This document shows, piece after piece, positions 6,969-14,721 of a DNA stretch of 34,356 nucleotides. This DNA is from an uncultured Oscillospiraceae bacterium (GTDB lineage Bacteria > Bacillota_A > Clostridia > Oscillospirales > Oscillospiraceae). The notes below the pieces were generated by a model. The model was not told the origin of the DNA. It did no database searches and saw only the letters and a list, made by a program, of their open reading frames with translations. The stretch's first letter is position 1; each line of letters opens with the position of its first letter. The position numbers and the translations under genes are program-made. Where the stretch lies: NCBI GenBank assembly GCA_910584605.1, contig CAJUAW010000013.1:1-34356 (forward strand), given 5' to 3'.

Positions 6969-7853
6969 ATGGAGAAAAAAGCCTCCCTGAACATTATCGC
7001 CGCCGCCGCCCTGTGGGGGTGCATCGGCCTGTTTTTGAAGCTGCTCACCGCCGCCGGCCTCACCTCCATGCAGGGGGTGGCCCTCCGCGCCCTGGTGGGC
7101 TGCCTCTTCTACGGCCTGTTCCTGTTCCTCACCGACCGGAACGCCCTGCGCGTCGCCCTCCCGGACTGTCCCTGGTTCCTGGGCACCGGGGTCTGCTCCC
7201 TGCTCTTCTTCAACTGGTGCTACTTCAACGCCATCACCCTCAGCTCCATGTCGGTGGCGGCGGTGCTGCTGTATACCGCCCCGGTCTTTGTCACCCTGAT
7301 GTCCGCCCTCCTCTTCCGGGAGCCCATCACCCCCGTCAAGCTGGCCGCCCTACTGATCACCTTCTCTGGCTGCGTCCTGGTCACCGGGATGTTCCCCCTG
7401 GGACAGGAAACCATCTCCCTGCCGGTGATCCTCTTCGGGCTGGGCTCCGGCTTTGGCTACGCCCTGTACTCCATCTTCGGCAAGTTCGTGCTGGACAAAT
7501 ATACCCCCTCTACCGTCACCTTTTACACCATTCTGTTCTGTGCCGTTTTCGCCCTGCCCCTGTCCGGGCTGCAGAACAACCTGGCCGCTCTGACCAACTG
7601 GCAGGTCTGGGCGGGGGCGCTGGGGGTTGGACTGCTGTGCTGCGCCCTGCCCTACCACCTATACACCACCGGCCTGCGGGACGCCGAACCGGGCCGGGCC
7701 GCCATCCTGGCCACTCTGGAGCCCTTCGTCGCCGCCGGGCTGGGCATCGTGCTCTTCCGGGAGGAGGTCACCCCCTTCAAGCTTCTGGGGATGGCGGCGA
7801 TCCTGGGCGCGGTGCTGCTGCTCAACGTGCCGTCTAAAGGGACTCAGAGCTGA
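6969..7853 (+). CDS. EamA/DMT-family membrane transporter
   Basis: The 294-aa protein has about ten hydrophobic segments arranged as two five-helix repeats typical of drug/metabolite transporters. Repeat 1 starts LNIIAAAALWGCIGLFLKLL and includes SMSVAAVLLYTAPVFVTLMS. Repeat 2 starts LPVILFGLGSGFGYALYSIF and includes AAILATLEPFVAAGLGIVLF...PFKLLGMAAILGAVLLL. Substrate cannot be told from sequence; exported or imported metabolites such as amino acids are usual for the family. The start ATG has a GAAAGAGAGACAAGG upstream region. A TATAAT at 6937-6942 may be its -10, but no clear -35 is seen. Confidence 0.88.
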   Translation: MEKKASLNIIAAAALWGCIGLFLKLLTAAGLTSMQGVALRALVGCLFYGLFLFLTDRNALRVALPDCPWFLGTGVCSLLFFNWCYFNAITLSSMSVAAVLLYTAPVFVTLMSALLFREPITPVKLAALLITFSGCVLVTGMFPLGQETISLPVILFGLGSGFGYALYSIFGKFVLDKYTPSTVTFYTILFCAVFALPLSGLQNNLAALTNWQVWAGALGVGLLCCALPYHLYTTGLRDAEPGRAAILATLEPFVAAGLGIVLFREEVTPFKLLGMAAILGAVLLLNVPSKGTQS

Positions 7854-7863
7854 GTTCCCACTC

Positions 7864-7892
7864 TGGAAAATTCGGGACCGCTATGGTATAAT
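7864..7892 (+). promoter_or_regulatory. Promoter of the HD-domain gene
   Basis: TGGAAA (7864-7869), 17 bp, then an extended -10 TGGTATAAT (hexamer 7887-7892) lies 40 bp upstream of the ATG. The good extended -10 compensates for a weak -35. Confidence 0.7.
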
Positions 7893-7931
7893 GCACCGGT
7901 AAAACACGAAAAACTAAAAGGAGATGACCCC

Positions 7932-8516
7932 ATGTCCTGCAAAGAGGAATTTATCGAGATCTTCAAGGCCAACATCACCCGGGAGGGGGCCGACAAGCTG
8001 CTGGATTACCTGGAGCACAAGAGCGACTTTTTCACCGCCCCCGCCTCCGCCCGCTACCACGGGGCCTATGAGGGCGGGCTGTGCGAGCACAGCCTGAACG
8101 TGTATCACTGTCTGGTGGACTACCTCCAGCGGGAGCGGGTGCAGGAGCTGTACGGCCTGGACTACAGCGACGAATCCATTGCTCTGGTGGCCCTGTGCCA
8201 CGACCTGTGCAAGGTGGGCTGCTACAAAAAGGGTGCCCGCAACGTGAAGAACGAGGCCACCGGCCAGTGGGAGAAGGTCCCCACCTACACCTTTGAAGAC
8301 CCCCTCCCCTACGGCCACGGGGAGAAGAGCGTGTACATCACCAACGGCTTCGTCCGCCTCACCCGGGAAGAGGCCATGGCCATCCGCTGGCACATGGGCT
8401 TCTCCGGCCCGGAGGATAACCGCACCGTGGGACAGGCTCTGCGGATGTACCCCCTGGCCTTCGCATTGGCTACGGCAGACATGGAGGCGTCCTATTTCTT
8501 AGAGAACGAGGAATAA
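7932..8516 (+). CDS. HD-domain phosphohydrolase-like protein
   Basis: The 194-aa protein carries an HD metal-binding domain. His53 (CEHSLNVY), the His90-Asp91 pair (LVALCHDLCKVGCYKK), His129 (YGHGEKS), His154 (IRWHMG) and Asp183 (TADMEAS) are placed as expected for the superfamily. It resembles the HD module found at the C-terminus of YhaM-type 3'-5' exoribonucleases, but no OB domain is present, so the substrate (nucleotide or RNA) is unknown. It sits alone between its own promoter and a strong terminator. An AAAAGGAG site precedes the ATG. Confidence 0.85.
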   Translation: MSCKEEFIEIFKANITREGADKLLDYLEHKSDFFTAPASARYHGAYEGGLCEHSLNVYHCLVDYLQRERVQELYGLDYSDESIALVALCHDLCKVGCYKKGARNVKNEATGQWEKVPTYTFEDPLPYGHGEKSVYITNGFVRLTREEAMAIRWHMGFSGPEDNRTVGQALRMYPLAFALATADMEASYFLENEE

Positions 8517-8520
8517 ACAG

Positions 8521-8553
8521 CAAGACCGCCCAACCGGGCGGTCTTGTTCGTTT
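8521..8553. terminator. Terminator between the HD-domain gene and queT
   Basis: A perfect 11-bp stem (CAAGACCGCCC/GGGCGGTCTTG, 8521-8531/8536-8546) with an AACC loop and a following TTCGTTT serves the HD gene. As the two genes converge, it probably also terminates queT. Confidence 0.8.
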
Positions 8554-9080
8554 CAGGACTGGGCCAGCCGCCGCTTTTGGGCAAAGGGCCGCAGAACGGG
8601 TACCTTGGGCAGGGCAAACAGCAGCAGCGTCCCCAGCACATAGCAGGCCAGGGCCTCGCCAGGGATAAATGTCAGAGCGTTGAACCCGCAGGCCGCCCAG
8701 AAGGCGGCATCTACCGCTCCAACCTCCGCCCAGGCCCACATAGGCGGCAGGATGACAGCGTTGACCAGGATGGGGGGCAGGGCCGCCAGATACCAGCGGG
8801 GCATCTTCATGGTGAGCCATGCGGCAATGGCGGTGGCCAGGGTGCCGAACACCACATCCAAGGGACCGTAGAGCGAAAGCAGGTTGGTGAGGAAGCACCC
8901 CACCACCAGCCCAGGCGCGGCGGCGGGGAACACAAAGGGCAGGACCGTGAGGGCCTCGGCAAAGCGGCACTGGATGGGGCCGTAGGTCAGGCCGAAGATA
9001 TCCCCAAAATACCCCAGCACCGCGTAGAGCGCCGCCACCATGGCGGCTAAGGTAATGTCTCGAACCGTGAATTTGCGCAT
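8553..9080 (-). CDS. queT: QueT family ECF transporter substrate-binding membrane protein
   Basis: This 175-aa membrane protein has five or six hydrophobic helices and the QueT signature: ITLAAMVAALYAVLGY near the N-terminus, YGPIQCRFAEALTVLPFVFP, GLVVGCFLTNLLS, and DVVFGTLATAIAAW. QueT proteins are predicted S-components of energy-coupling factor transporters that take up queuosine precursors (preQ0/preQ1 or queuine). The energising EcfA/EcfT subunits are not in this window, which is normal for the shared-module group. The ATG at 9080 follows an ATGGAGG ribosome-binding site. A structured leader upstream could be a preQ1 riboswitch. Confidence 0.9.
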   Translation of the reverse strand: MRKFTVRDITLAAMVAALYAVLGYFGDIFGLTYGPIQCRFAEALTVLPFVFPAAAPGLVVGCFLTNLLSLYGPLDVVFGTLATAIAAWLTMKMPRWYLAALPPILVNAVILPPMWAWAEVGAVDAAFWAACGFNALTFIPGEALACYVLGTLLLFALPKVPVLRPFAQKRRLAQS

Positions 9081-9183
9081 AAAAAAACCTCCATTTTTTG
9101 TTTAGAGAACGGCGGCAGACCGCCGAACGAACACCGGATTGAAAAATTTTCCGGCGCTTGGACGAGATGGTACAAACTCGTCA
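9081..9183 (-). promoter_or_regulatory. Structured queT leader, candidate preQ1 riboswitch
   Basis: The roughly 100-nt leader begins with hairpin GACGAG/CTCGTC (9182-9177/9166-9161). A stem CGCCGGA/TCCGGTG (9156-9150/9138-9132) and a stem CGGCGG/CCGCCG (9125-9120/9115-9110) follow, and then an A-rich linker leads to the ribosome-binding site. The 10-nt loop of the first hairpin contains CCAT (9170-9167), which can pair with ATGG of the ribosome-binding site (9094-9091), giving an H-type pseudoknot. preQ1 riboswitches, including class III known from Ruminococcaceae queT leaders, use such pseudoknots. The class is inferred, not confirmed. Confidence 0.5.
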
Positions 9184-9189
9184 GGAGGT

Positions 9190-9218
9190 ATTGTAGCACA
9201 AGCGGTGCGGTTTGTCCA
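9190..9218 (-). promoter_or_regulatory. Promoter of queT
   Basis: On the minus strand, TGGACA (9218-9213), a 17-bp spacer and TACAAT with an extended TGC (9195-9190) predict a start near 9183, exactly at the first hairpin of the leader. Confidence 0.78.
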
Positions 9219-9250
9219 GCCTTGCGCTTTGAGTTCGGATGGCGTAAAAT

Positions 9251-9305
9251 GTAAGAAATCCGTAAGAGATACCCCTCTTGTTTTGTAAGAAGTTTCTGTT
9301 ATTCT
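9251..9305 (+). promoter_or_regulatory. Promoter of the two-component system with GTAAGA direct repeats
   Basis: GTAAGAAAT (9251) and GTAAGAGAT (9262) form a tandem repeat with an 11-bp period, and a third GTAAGA lies at 9285. A candidate promoter is TTGTTT (9278-9283), 16 bp, and an extended -10 TGTTATTCT (hexamer 9300-9305). OmpR/PhoB-type regulators bind tandem repeats with an 11-bp period upstream of the -35, so autoregulation is likely. Confidence 0.55.
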
Positions 9306-9336
9306 GGTGCCAGCGAACGAGGAAGGAGCAAGTTCC

Positions 9337-10038
9337 ATGAGCGAGCAAGAGACCATACTGGTGGTGGACGACGACAGGGAGATCGTGGGAGCCATCGCCG
9401 CCGCCCTGGAGAAGGAGGGTTACCGGGTCCTCCGGGCCTACGACGGCATGGAGGCGCTGAACCTGGCGGTGGACCCAGAGCTGCGGCTGATTCTGATGGA
9501 CGTGATGATGCCCAGGCTGGACGGGCTGTCGGCGGTACTGCGCATCCGGGAGCGGCGGAATCTGCCCATCATCGTGCTGTCGGCCAAGAGCGAGGAGAGC
9601 GACAAGGTGCTGGGCCTGTCCATGGGGGCGGACGACTACGTGACCAAGCCCTTCAGTATGGGGGAGCTGGCCGCTCGGGTGCGCAGCCAGCTGCGGCGGT
9701 ACACCCGGCTGGGGGATGTGAACGCCGCCCCTGACGGGACCGTCACCAGCGGGCGGCTGGCCTACGATCCGGCCACCCGTGTGCTCACCGCCGACGGCGA
9801 GCCGGTGAAGCTGACCAACATCGAAACGGGCATTGTGGACCTGCTCATGCGCAACCTGGGCCGGGTGTTCCCCGCGGAGGAAATTTACCGCCGGGTGTGG
9901 GGGGAGGAGGCCTGGTCCTCCGAGGGCACGGTGATGGTCCACATCCGGCGCATCCGGGAGAAAATTGAGCTCAATCCTCGTGAGCCAGACTATTTGAAGG
10001 TGGTGTGGGGCATTGGATACAAAATGGAAAAAAAGTAA
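9337..10038 (+). CDS. OmpR-family response regulator
   Basis: The 233-aa protein has an N-terminal receiver domain (ILVVDDDREIVGAIAAALE, phospho-acceptor Asp55 in LILMDVMMP, Ser82, Lys104 in DDYVTKPFSMGEL). A C-terminal winged-helix DNA-binding domain follows (LTADGEPVKLTNIETGIVDL, GTVMVHIRRIREKIE, YLKVVWGIGYKME). The ATG at 9337 has a GGAAGGAG site; an upstream GTG at 9307 is less likely. The end overlaps the sensor kinase start by 26 bp, so the two are coupled. The signal and target genes are unknown. Confidence 0.95.
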   Translation: MSEQETILVVDDDREIVGAIAAALEKEGYRVLRAYDGMEALNLAVDPELRLILMDVMMPRLDGLSAVLRIRERRNLPIIVLSAKSEESDKVLGLSMGADDYVTKPFSMGELAARVRSQLRRYTRLGDVNAAPDGTVTSGRLAYDPATRVLTADGEPVKLTNIETGIVDLLMRNLGRVFPAEEIYRRVWGEEAWSSEGTVMVHIRRIREKIELNPREPDYLKVVWGIGYKMEKK

Positions 10039-12355
10039 ATCAATCATTGGCTTTCTGGCCTTCCTGCTGGGGGTCTCTCTGCTTCTGGAGGGGGCGCTGT
10101 TCTTCGGCACGGCGATGACCTCCTCCAACAGCCGCGCCTGGGTCTATGACAGCTTCAAAAGCGACTGGCGCAGGACCCGGGAGTTTAAAAACTTCGTCTC
10201 CAACCGGCTGGAGCGGCTCATTACCATGGGGGCCGGGGGCTGGGCCTACGGCTATTACAGCTACAGCGGGGACGACGGAAACGGCCCGGTACCCTCCACT
10301 GGCGCGGAGCGGTGGGCCAAAGGCATCCATGAGAAAATGAAGGAGGATAAAAACGTCCTCTACACCGTGGCGAAGGAAGGAGAAGCCCTTTACAGCAACA
10401 GCGACACGCTGACCGCCTCTACCACAGCGGCCCAGCTGCCCGAGGGTTACGGTTTCCTCCTGCAATTTGATGGAGAGAAGGTTCGCGCATGGCTGGACGG
10501 AGAGGAGCTGAACATCTACGGCGGCGGCTACTACCGCTTTGAGCCTCAAGAGGACAGCTATCAGTGGTACGTCCCCGGCTATAAGAACTTCACCGTGGAC
10601 GAGGCGGGGAGCAAGGTCAAGGTGACCATGGCGATGATCAACAGCCCGCAGATTTTCATCAAAGGCAACTATGGAAACTCCGGGCCGGAGGAATACAACG
10701 AGCTGTATTATCTAAAACGGAATCTGGCCGCTTACCGGGAGGACATCATAGGGCACGCTGTCCGCGTGGGTGTGGGCTTGGCCCTGGTGGTGGTGTACCT
10801 CCTGCTGCGGAAGGACAAAAAGCGGGCGGACATGGCCCTGGCCCGAGGGACGGGTAAGGTCTGGTTTGAGGTGAAAATTCTGGCCGCCCTGCTGCTGGTT
10901 TTCTTCTGCCTCCCCCGTCCGGAGTACCTGGGGGATATCTGGCAGGAGCTGACCTATGCCTATGGCGATACGCCGGTGGCTGAGGCCATCCCCGGAGACA
11001 TCTATCTCAACGGCGACATCATGGCGGAGCTGGAGCAGAATGGGATCAGCTATGAGGAGTGGCTGACAGAGAATGGTTTTTATGACTACTACAATGTTCC
11101 CCTCGTGGAGCAGACCACCAGCATCGGCACGGCGGTGGCTATCCTCAGCGAGAACGGCGGCTGGTTATTCCAGGAGTACCTCCGGGAGCTGGCGGACCAC
11201 ACGCCGAGTCTGCTTGCGGTCTTCTGGGGGCTGTACCTGCTGATTGTCAACGACTGGCGGTACAATCGCAAGCCGTGGAAACAGGGCATATTGGGAATGC
11301 TGGCCGTCCACGAGCTGAAATACCCCCTGCAAAAGCGGCTGAGCCGGATGAGCGGCTGGCTGGGGCTGGCCATGTTCCTGCTGTGGCTAGAGTTGCTGTT
11401 CTTCCTGGTGGCCCAGACGGTGGAGCTCTATATCCCCTCCTGGGCAATCTGGAACCTGTTCGGCCTGCCCTGGCTGCTGGCACTGGTGGTGTACGCCTGG
11501 TTCTTCTGGCGGCAGCGGAGGATATGGCAGGACTTCGGCGCGGTGGCCGGACAGCTGGAAAGCATTCGGGCGGGCGAGGTGGAAAGCGATTTGACCTTAC
11601 AGGAGAACAGCGACCTGCATCAGATGGCCGACGACCTGAATCACATCCGGCAGGGCCTGCACCAGGCGGTGGAAGAGCGCACCCGCAGCGAGCGGATGAA
11701 GGTGGAGCTTGTCACCAACGTGTCCCACGACCTGAAAACCCCCCTCACCTCCATCCTCAGCTACACCGAACTGCTGGCCCAGGAGCCCCTGGAGCCTCCC
11801 GCCAGCGAGTACGTCCAGATTATGGGGGAAAAGGCCCAGCGGCTGAAGGCCATGGTTCAGGACGTGTTTGAGGTAAGCAAGGCGGCGTCGGGACAACTCC
11901 CCGTAAAATTGGAGAAGCTTGATTACGCCCGGTTATTGCGCCAGACCCTGGCCGACATGGCTCAGGCCATCGACCACAGCGGCCTGACCCTGCGCGCCAG
12001 CATCCCCGAGGGGGAGGTGCCCATCACCGCCGACAGCGACCGGCTCTACCGGGTCTTCCAGAACCTGATCGGCAACGCTTTAAAGTACTCCCTGCCCGGC
12101 TCCCGGGTCTACCTGAATCTGACGGTGGAGGGGGAACAGGCCAGCGCCAGCGTGCGGAACACCTCTGCCGCCGAGCTGAGGCCCGGCGCGGACTACACCG
12201 CCCGCTTTGTCCGGGGGGACGAGAGCCGCACCGACGGCGGCTCCGGCCTGGGGCTGTCCATTGCCGAGTCCTTCACCAAGGCCTGCGGCGGTGAGCTGAC
12301 CGTCACCACCGAGGCGGATTTGTTTACCGCTGTGGTGACCTTCCCGGTCGCCTGA
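10013..12355 (+). CDS. Multi-pass sensor histidine kinase
   Basis: The 780-aa partner kinase starts with TTG at 10013, the only good start before the first membrane helix; it is overlapped by the regulator. It has a membrane helix at about 10-32 and an extracellular sensor region of about 210 residues with no recognised domain. Further helices lie near 246-266 and 285-300, with a second outside loop, then helices around 395-412 and 445-505. A HAMP-like linker precedes HisKA (NVSHDLKTPLTS, phospho-His about 572) and HATPase (NLIGNALKYS, then GGSGLGLSIAESF near 741). The large double sensor region is unusual and resembles kinases associated with cell-envelope signals, but no ligand can be named. 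Confidence 0.93.
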   Translation: MDTKWKKSKSIIGFLAFLLGVSLLLEGALFFGTAMTSSNSRAWVYDSFKSDWRRTREFKNFVSNRLERLITMGAGGWAYGYYSYSGDDGNGPVPSTGAERWAKGIHEKMKEDKNVLYTVAKEGEALYSNSDTLTASTTAAQLPEGYGFLLQFDGEKVRAWLDGEELNIYGGGYYRFEPQEDSYQWYVPGYKNFTVDEAGSKVKVTMAMINSPQIFIKGNYGNSGPEEYNELYYLKRNLAAYREDIIGHAVRVGVGLALVVVYLLLRKDKKRADMALARGTGKVWFEVKILAALLLVFFCLPRPEYLGDIWQELTYAYGDTPVAEAIPGDIYLNGDIMAELEQNGISYEEWLTENGFYDYYNVPLVEQTTSIGTAVAILSENGGWLFQEYLRELADHTPSLLAVFWGLYLLIVNDWRYNRKPWKQGILGMLAVHELKYPLQKRLSRMSGWLGLAMFLLWLELLFFLVAQTVELYIPSWAIWNLFGLPWLLALVVYAWFFWRQRRIWQDFGAVAGQLESIRAGEVESDLTLQENSDLHQMADDLNHIRQGLHQAVEERTRSERMKVELVTNVSHDLKTPLTSILSYTELLAQEPLEPPASEYVQIMGEKAQRLKAMVQDVFEVSKAASGQLPVKLEKLDYARLLRQTLADMAQAIDHSGLTLRASIPEGEVPITADSDRLYRVFQNLIGNALKYSLPGSRVYLNLTVEGEQASASVRNTSAAELRPGADYTARFVRGDESRTDGGSGLGLSIAESFTKACGGELTVTTEADLFTAVVTFPVA

Positions 12356-12370
12356 ACTTTAATAACGTTT

Positions 12371-12398
12371 AATGGCCGCTGTGTCGTCAGCGGCCATT
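12371..12398 (+). terminator. Hairpin after the histidine kinase
   Basis: A perfect 10-bp stem AATGGCCGCT/AGCGGCCATT with an 8-nt loop stands 13 bp after the kinase stop. The following bases (GCTTATGC) are only weakly T-rich, so it may terminate inefficiently. Confidence 0.55.
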
Positions 12399-12449
12399 GC
12401 TTATGCTATACTTTTCCAGCAAAAAATCAAGCAAAGGAGAGCAATTCCA

Positions 12450-12879
12450 ATGCCAACCGAACAGACCGCCGCGCCCAAGCTGAAAACCAATCTGGACACC
12501 GGCCTGCTCAAGCTGATTGCCATTCTCTCCATGGCCGTTGACCATGTGGGCAGCGTCTTTTTCCCAAAATATCCGGTGTTCCGCTGGATTGGCCGGTTGA
12601 CCTTCCCCATCTTCGCCTACTGTTTGACGGTGGGACTGCTTTACACCCATGACATCAAAAAATACCTGGTCCGCCCTGTGGATCGGCTACCTGGAGGATC
12701 CCAAATCCCTAATCGTCGCCGGTCACGCCATCCACTGGACCATCTTCGGGATGCTGTCCGCCATCCCCATCTATCTGCCAACCCGGACAGGAATCAAGGT
12801 CCCCAAATGGTTCTTCTATGGCTTCTACCCCGCTCATCTGGCGGTCATCGGCATCGTCCGCTTGATTTTGAAGGTATAA
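12450..12879 (+). pseudogene. Decayed TraX-like membrane protein gene
   Basis: The frame from the ATG at 12450 (AGGAGAG site) encodes LLKLIAILSMAVDHVGSVFF, then RWIGRLTFPIFAYCLTVGLL, the N-terminal signature of the TraX family. After about residue 74 (HDIKKYLVR) the frame fails. The C-terminal TraX-like part continues in another frame from about 12675 to 12879: WIGYLEDPKSLIVAGHAIHW, FGMLSAIPIYLPTRTGIK, then VPKWFFYGFYPAHL. Together they make about 143 codons, against over 200 usual for the family, so a middle segment has been lost with a frameshift. A promoter (TCGTCA-17-TGCTATACT, hexamers 12384-12389 and 12407-12412) is still recognisable. TraX homologues are membrane acetyltransferase-like proteins; here the gene is probably dead. 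Confidence 0.72.
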
Positions 12880-12881
12880 TA

Positions 12882-12910
12882 AAATTCCCGCCCTGGCCGG
12901 GCGGGAATTT
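12882..12910. terminator. Bidirectional terminator between traX remnant and ACT gene
   Basis: A perfect 12-bp stem (AAATTCCCGCCC/GGGCGGGAATTT) with a 5-nt loop ends in T runs in both directions, separating the convergent genes. Confidence 0.85.
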
Positions 12911-12916
12911 GTCTGA

Positions 12917-13348
12917 TCACAGCTTTTCAATCTCTCCCTGGTCAATCACCTTGATGCCCCGCTGGGCCAGGGCAGCGGAGGCGGAGGCGGCATCCTCCAC
13001 GCGGAAGATCATGTAGGCATGGTCCACCCCCTTGCCTCCCAGGAAGGCGTACATATACTCCACGTTCACCTTGGCGTCGGTGAGGACCTGGAGGACCTTG
13101 TTCAGCCCGCCGGGCACGTCGGGGATGGCCACCCCCAGCACGGGAGTGATCTTGTTGATAAACCCGGCCTCCCGCAGAACGGTGGCGGTCTTATACACGT
13201 CGTCCACAATGAGGCGGGCGATGCCGAAATCGCTGGTCTCGGCCAGGGAGAAGGCCCGCATGTCGATCTGATGCTGGGCCAGAACGCCGGTCATGGCGTA
13301 CAGCGAGCCGGGCTTGTTCTCCAAAAAGACAGAAATCTGCTTGATCAT
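12917..13348 (-). CDS. Tandem ACT-domain protein
   Basis: The 143-aa protein is two ACT domains: IKQISVFLENKPGSLYAMTG...LAETSDFGIARLIVDD and TPVLGVAIPDVPGGLNKVLQ...VEYMYAFLGGKGVDHAYMIF. ACT domains bind amino acids; stand-alone tandem ACT proteins of this type are commonly found next to paaK and ior genes and are thought to sense or respond to amino acids. It starts at the ATG at 13348 (GAGGG site) 13 bp after the paaK stop, so it is the last gene of the ior-paaK operon. The upstream in-frame extension is rejected because it would overlap paaK. The ligand is unproven. Confidence 0.88.
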   Translation of the reverse strand: MIKQISVFLENKPGSLYAMTGVLAQHQIDMRAFSLAETSDFGIARLIVDDVYKTATVLREAGFINKITPVLGVAIPDVPGGLNKVLQVLTDAKVNVEYMYAFLGGKGVDHAYMIFRVEDAASASAALAQRGIKVIDQGEIEKL

Positions 13349-13361
13349 AGTGGTACCCTCC

Positions 13362-14663
13362 TCAAATTTTCCGCTTGTCGATGACCCGGACCGCCTTGCC
13401 CTCGCTGCGGACAATGGTCTTGGGTGCCACCAGGGTCACCTTGGCGGTAATGCCCAGCATGGACCGCAGGCCGTCCACCAGTTCCTTCTGCCGCTTGGCA
13501 ATCTCGCCCAAGTTGTCGGTGAACATCTCGGGGGTCATCTCCACCTGGACGTCCAGGGTGTCGGTGGACTTCACCCGGTCCACGATGATCTGGTAGTTGG
13601 CGGGGTAGCCGTGGTTCAGCAGGACGGTCTCGATCTGAGACGGGAAGACGTTCACGCCCCGGATGATGAGCATGTCGTCGGACCGGCCCATAGGCTTGCA
13701 CATCTTCACATGGGTGCGCCCGCAGGAACACTTCTCCCGGGTGAGCATGCAGATATCCCGGGTGCGGTAGCGCAGCAGGGGAAAAGCCTCCTTGGTGATG
13801 GAGGTGAATACCAGCTCCCCCTTGCTCCCCTCGGGGAGGACCTCGCCGGTGTCGGGGTCGATGATCTCAGCGATGAAGTGGTCCTCGTTGATGTGCATCC
13901 CCGTCTGGGCAGAGCACTCGAAGGATACGCCGGGGCCGGACAGCTCGGTCAGGCCATAGATGTCGTAGGCTTTAATCCCCAGGGTGTTCTGGATGTCCTG
14001 GCGCATCTCCTCAGACCATGCCTCCGCGCCGAAGATGCCCGCCTTCAGGGGGATCTGATCCGGGGTGAGGCCCATCTCCTTCATGGTCTCTCCGATGTAG
14101 GCGGCGTAGGAGGGGGTGCAGCACAGGATGGTGGCCTGCAGATCCTGGATGAACATAATCTGCCGCTCGGTATTGCCCGAGGAGGTGGGGATGGTGAGAC
14201 AGCCCACCCGATGGGACCCGCCGTTCAGGCCGGGGCCGCCGGTGAACAGGCCATAGCCGTAGGACACCTGGCACACGTCCTCGTCGGTGCCGCCGGCGGC
14301 CATGATGGCCCGGGCGCAGCAGTCCTCCCACAGGTCCAGGTCGTGCTGGGTGTAGAAGGCCACCACCCGCTTGCCAGTAGTGCCCGAGGTGGACTGGATG
14401 CGCACGCACTCCTTCAGGGGCTTGGCTACCAGCCCGTAGGGGTAGGCCTCCCGCAGGTCGGCCTTGGTGATGAAGGGCAGCTTGTGCAGGTCGTCGCTGG
14501 AGCGGATGTCATCCGGGGTGAGGCCCTTCTCCTCCATCTTCTTGCGGTAGTAGGGCACATTGTCCCAGACGTGGCGCACCTGCTTCACAAGCCGCTCATC
14601 CTGCCAGGCCTTGATTTGTTCCCGGGACGCGCACTCGATCTCGGGCTGGTAGTATCGTTCCAT
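13362..14663 (-). CDS. paaK: Phenylacetate-CoA ligase (aryl-acid CoA ligase)
   Basis: This enzyme activates an aryl acid such as phenylacetate or indoleacetate to its CoA thioester with ATP. The 433-aa protein starts at the ATG at 14663 (MERYYQPEIECASREQ) and shows the PaaK family: PYYRKKMEEKGLTPDDI, LPFITKADLREAYP, the AMP-binding loop RIQSTSGTTGKRVVAFYT, YGYGLFTGGPGLN, and the C-terminal MGRSDDMLIIRGVNVFPSQIE. Its place downstream of iorAB fits a two-step route from aryl pyruvate via aryl-acetyl-CoA. In the reverse sense it could recapture free acids. An upstream ATG at 14690 has no ribosome-binding site. Confidence 0.94.
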   Translation of the reverse strand: MERYYQPEIECASREQIKAWQDERLVKQVRHVWDNVPYYRKKMEEKGLTPDDIRSSDDLHKLPFITKADLREAYPYGLVAKPLKECVRIQSTSGTTGKRVVAFYTQHDLDLWEDCCARAIMAAGGTDEDVCQVSYGYGLFTGGPGLNGGSHRVGCLTIPTSSGNTERQIMFIQDLQATILCCTPSYAAYIGETMKEMGLTPDQIPLKAGIFGAEAWSEEMRQDIQNTLGIKAYDIYGLTELSGPGVSFECSAQTGMHINEDHFIAEIIDPDTGEVLPEGSKGELVFTSITKEAFPLLRYRTRDICMLTREKCSCGRTHVKMCKPMGRSDDMLIIRGVNVFPSQIETVLLNHGYPANYQIIVDRVKSTDTLDVQVEMTPEMFTDNLGEIAKRQKELVDGLRSMLGITAKVTLVAPKTIVRSEGKAVRVIDKRKI

Positions 14664-14721
14664 TGGAATCATTCCTTTCTGACGTTCCATGTTTATTGTT
14701 TACGCCTCCGCGTTTTTCAGC

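Noticed and set aside
9184..9189. GGAGGT (plus strand), which reads ACCTCC opposite and could pair with the queT ribosome-binding site
   Set aside because: It lies between the -10 (9190-9195) and the predicted start (about 9183), so it is probably not transcribed.
12372..12449. In-frame extension of the TraX-like frame through the hairpin at 12371-12398
   Set aside because: It would translate a terminator and its own promoter; the ATG at 12450 has AGGAGAG and starts before the conserved TraX segment.
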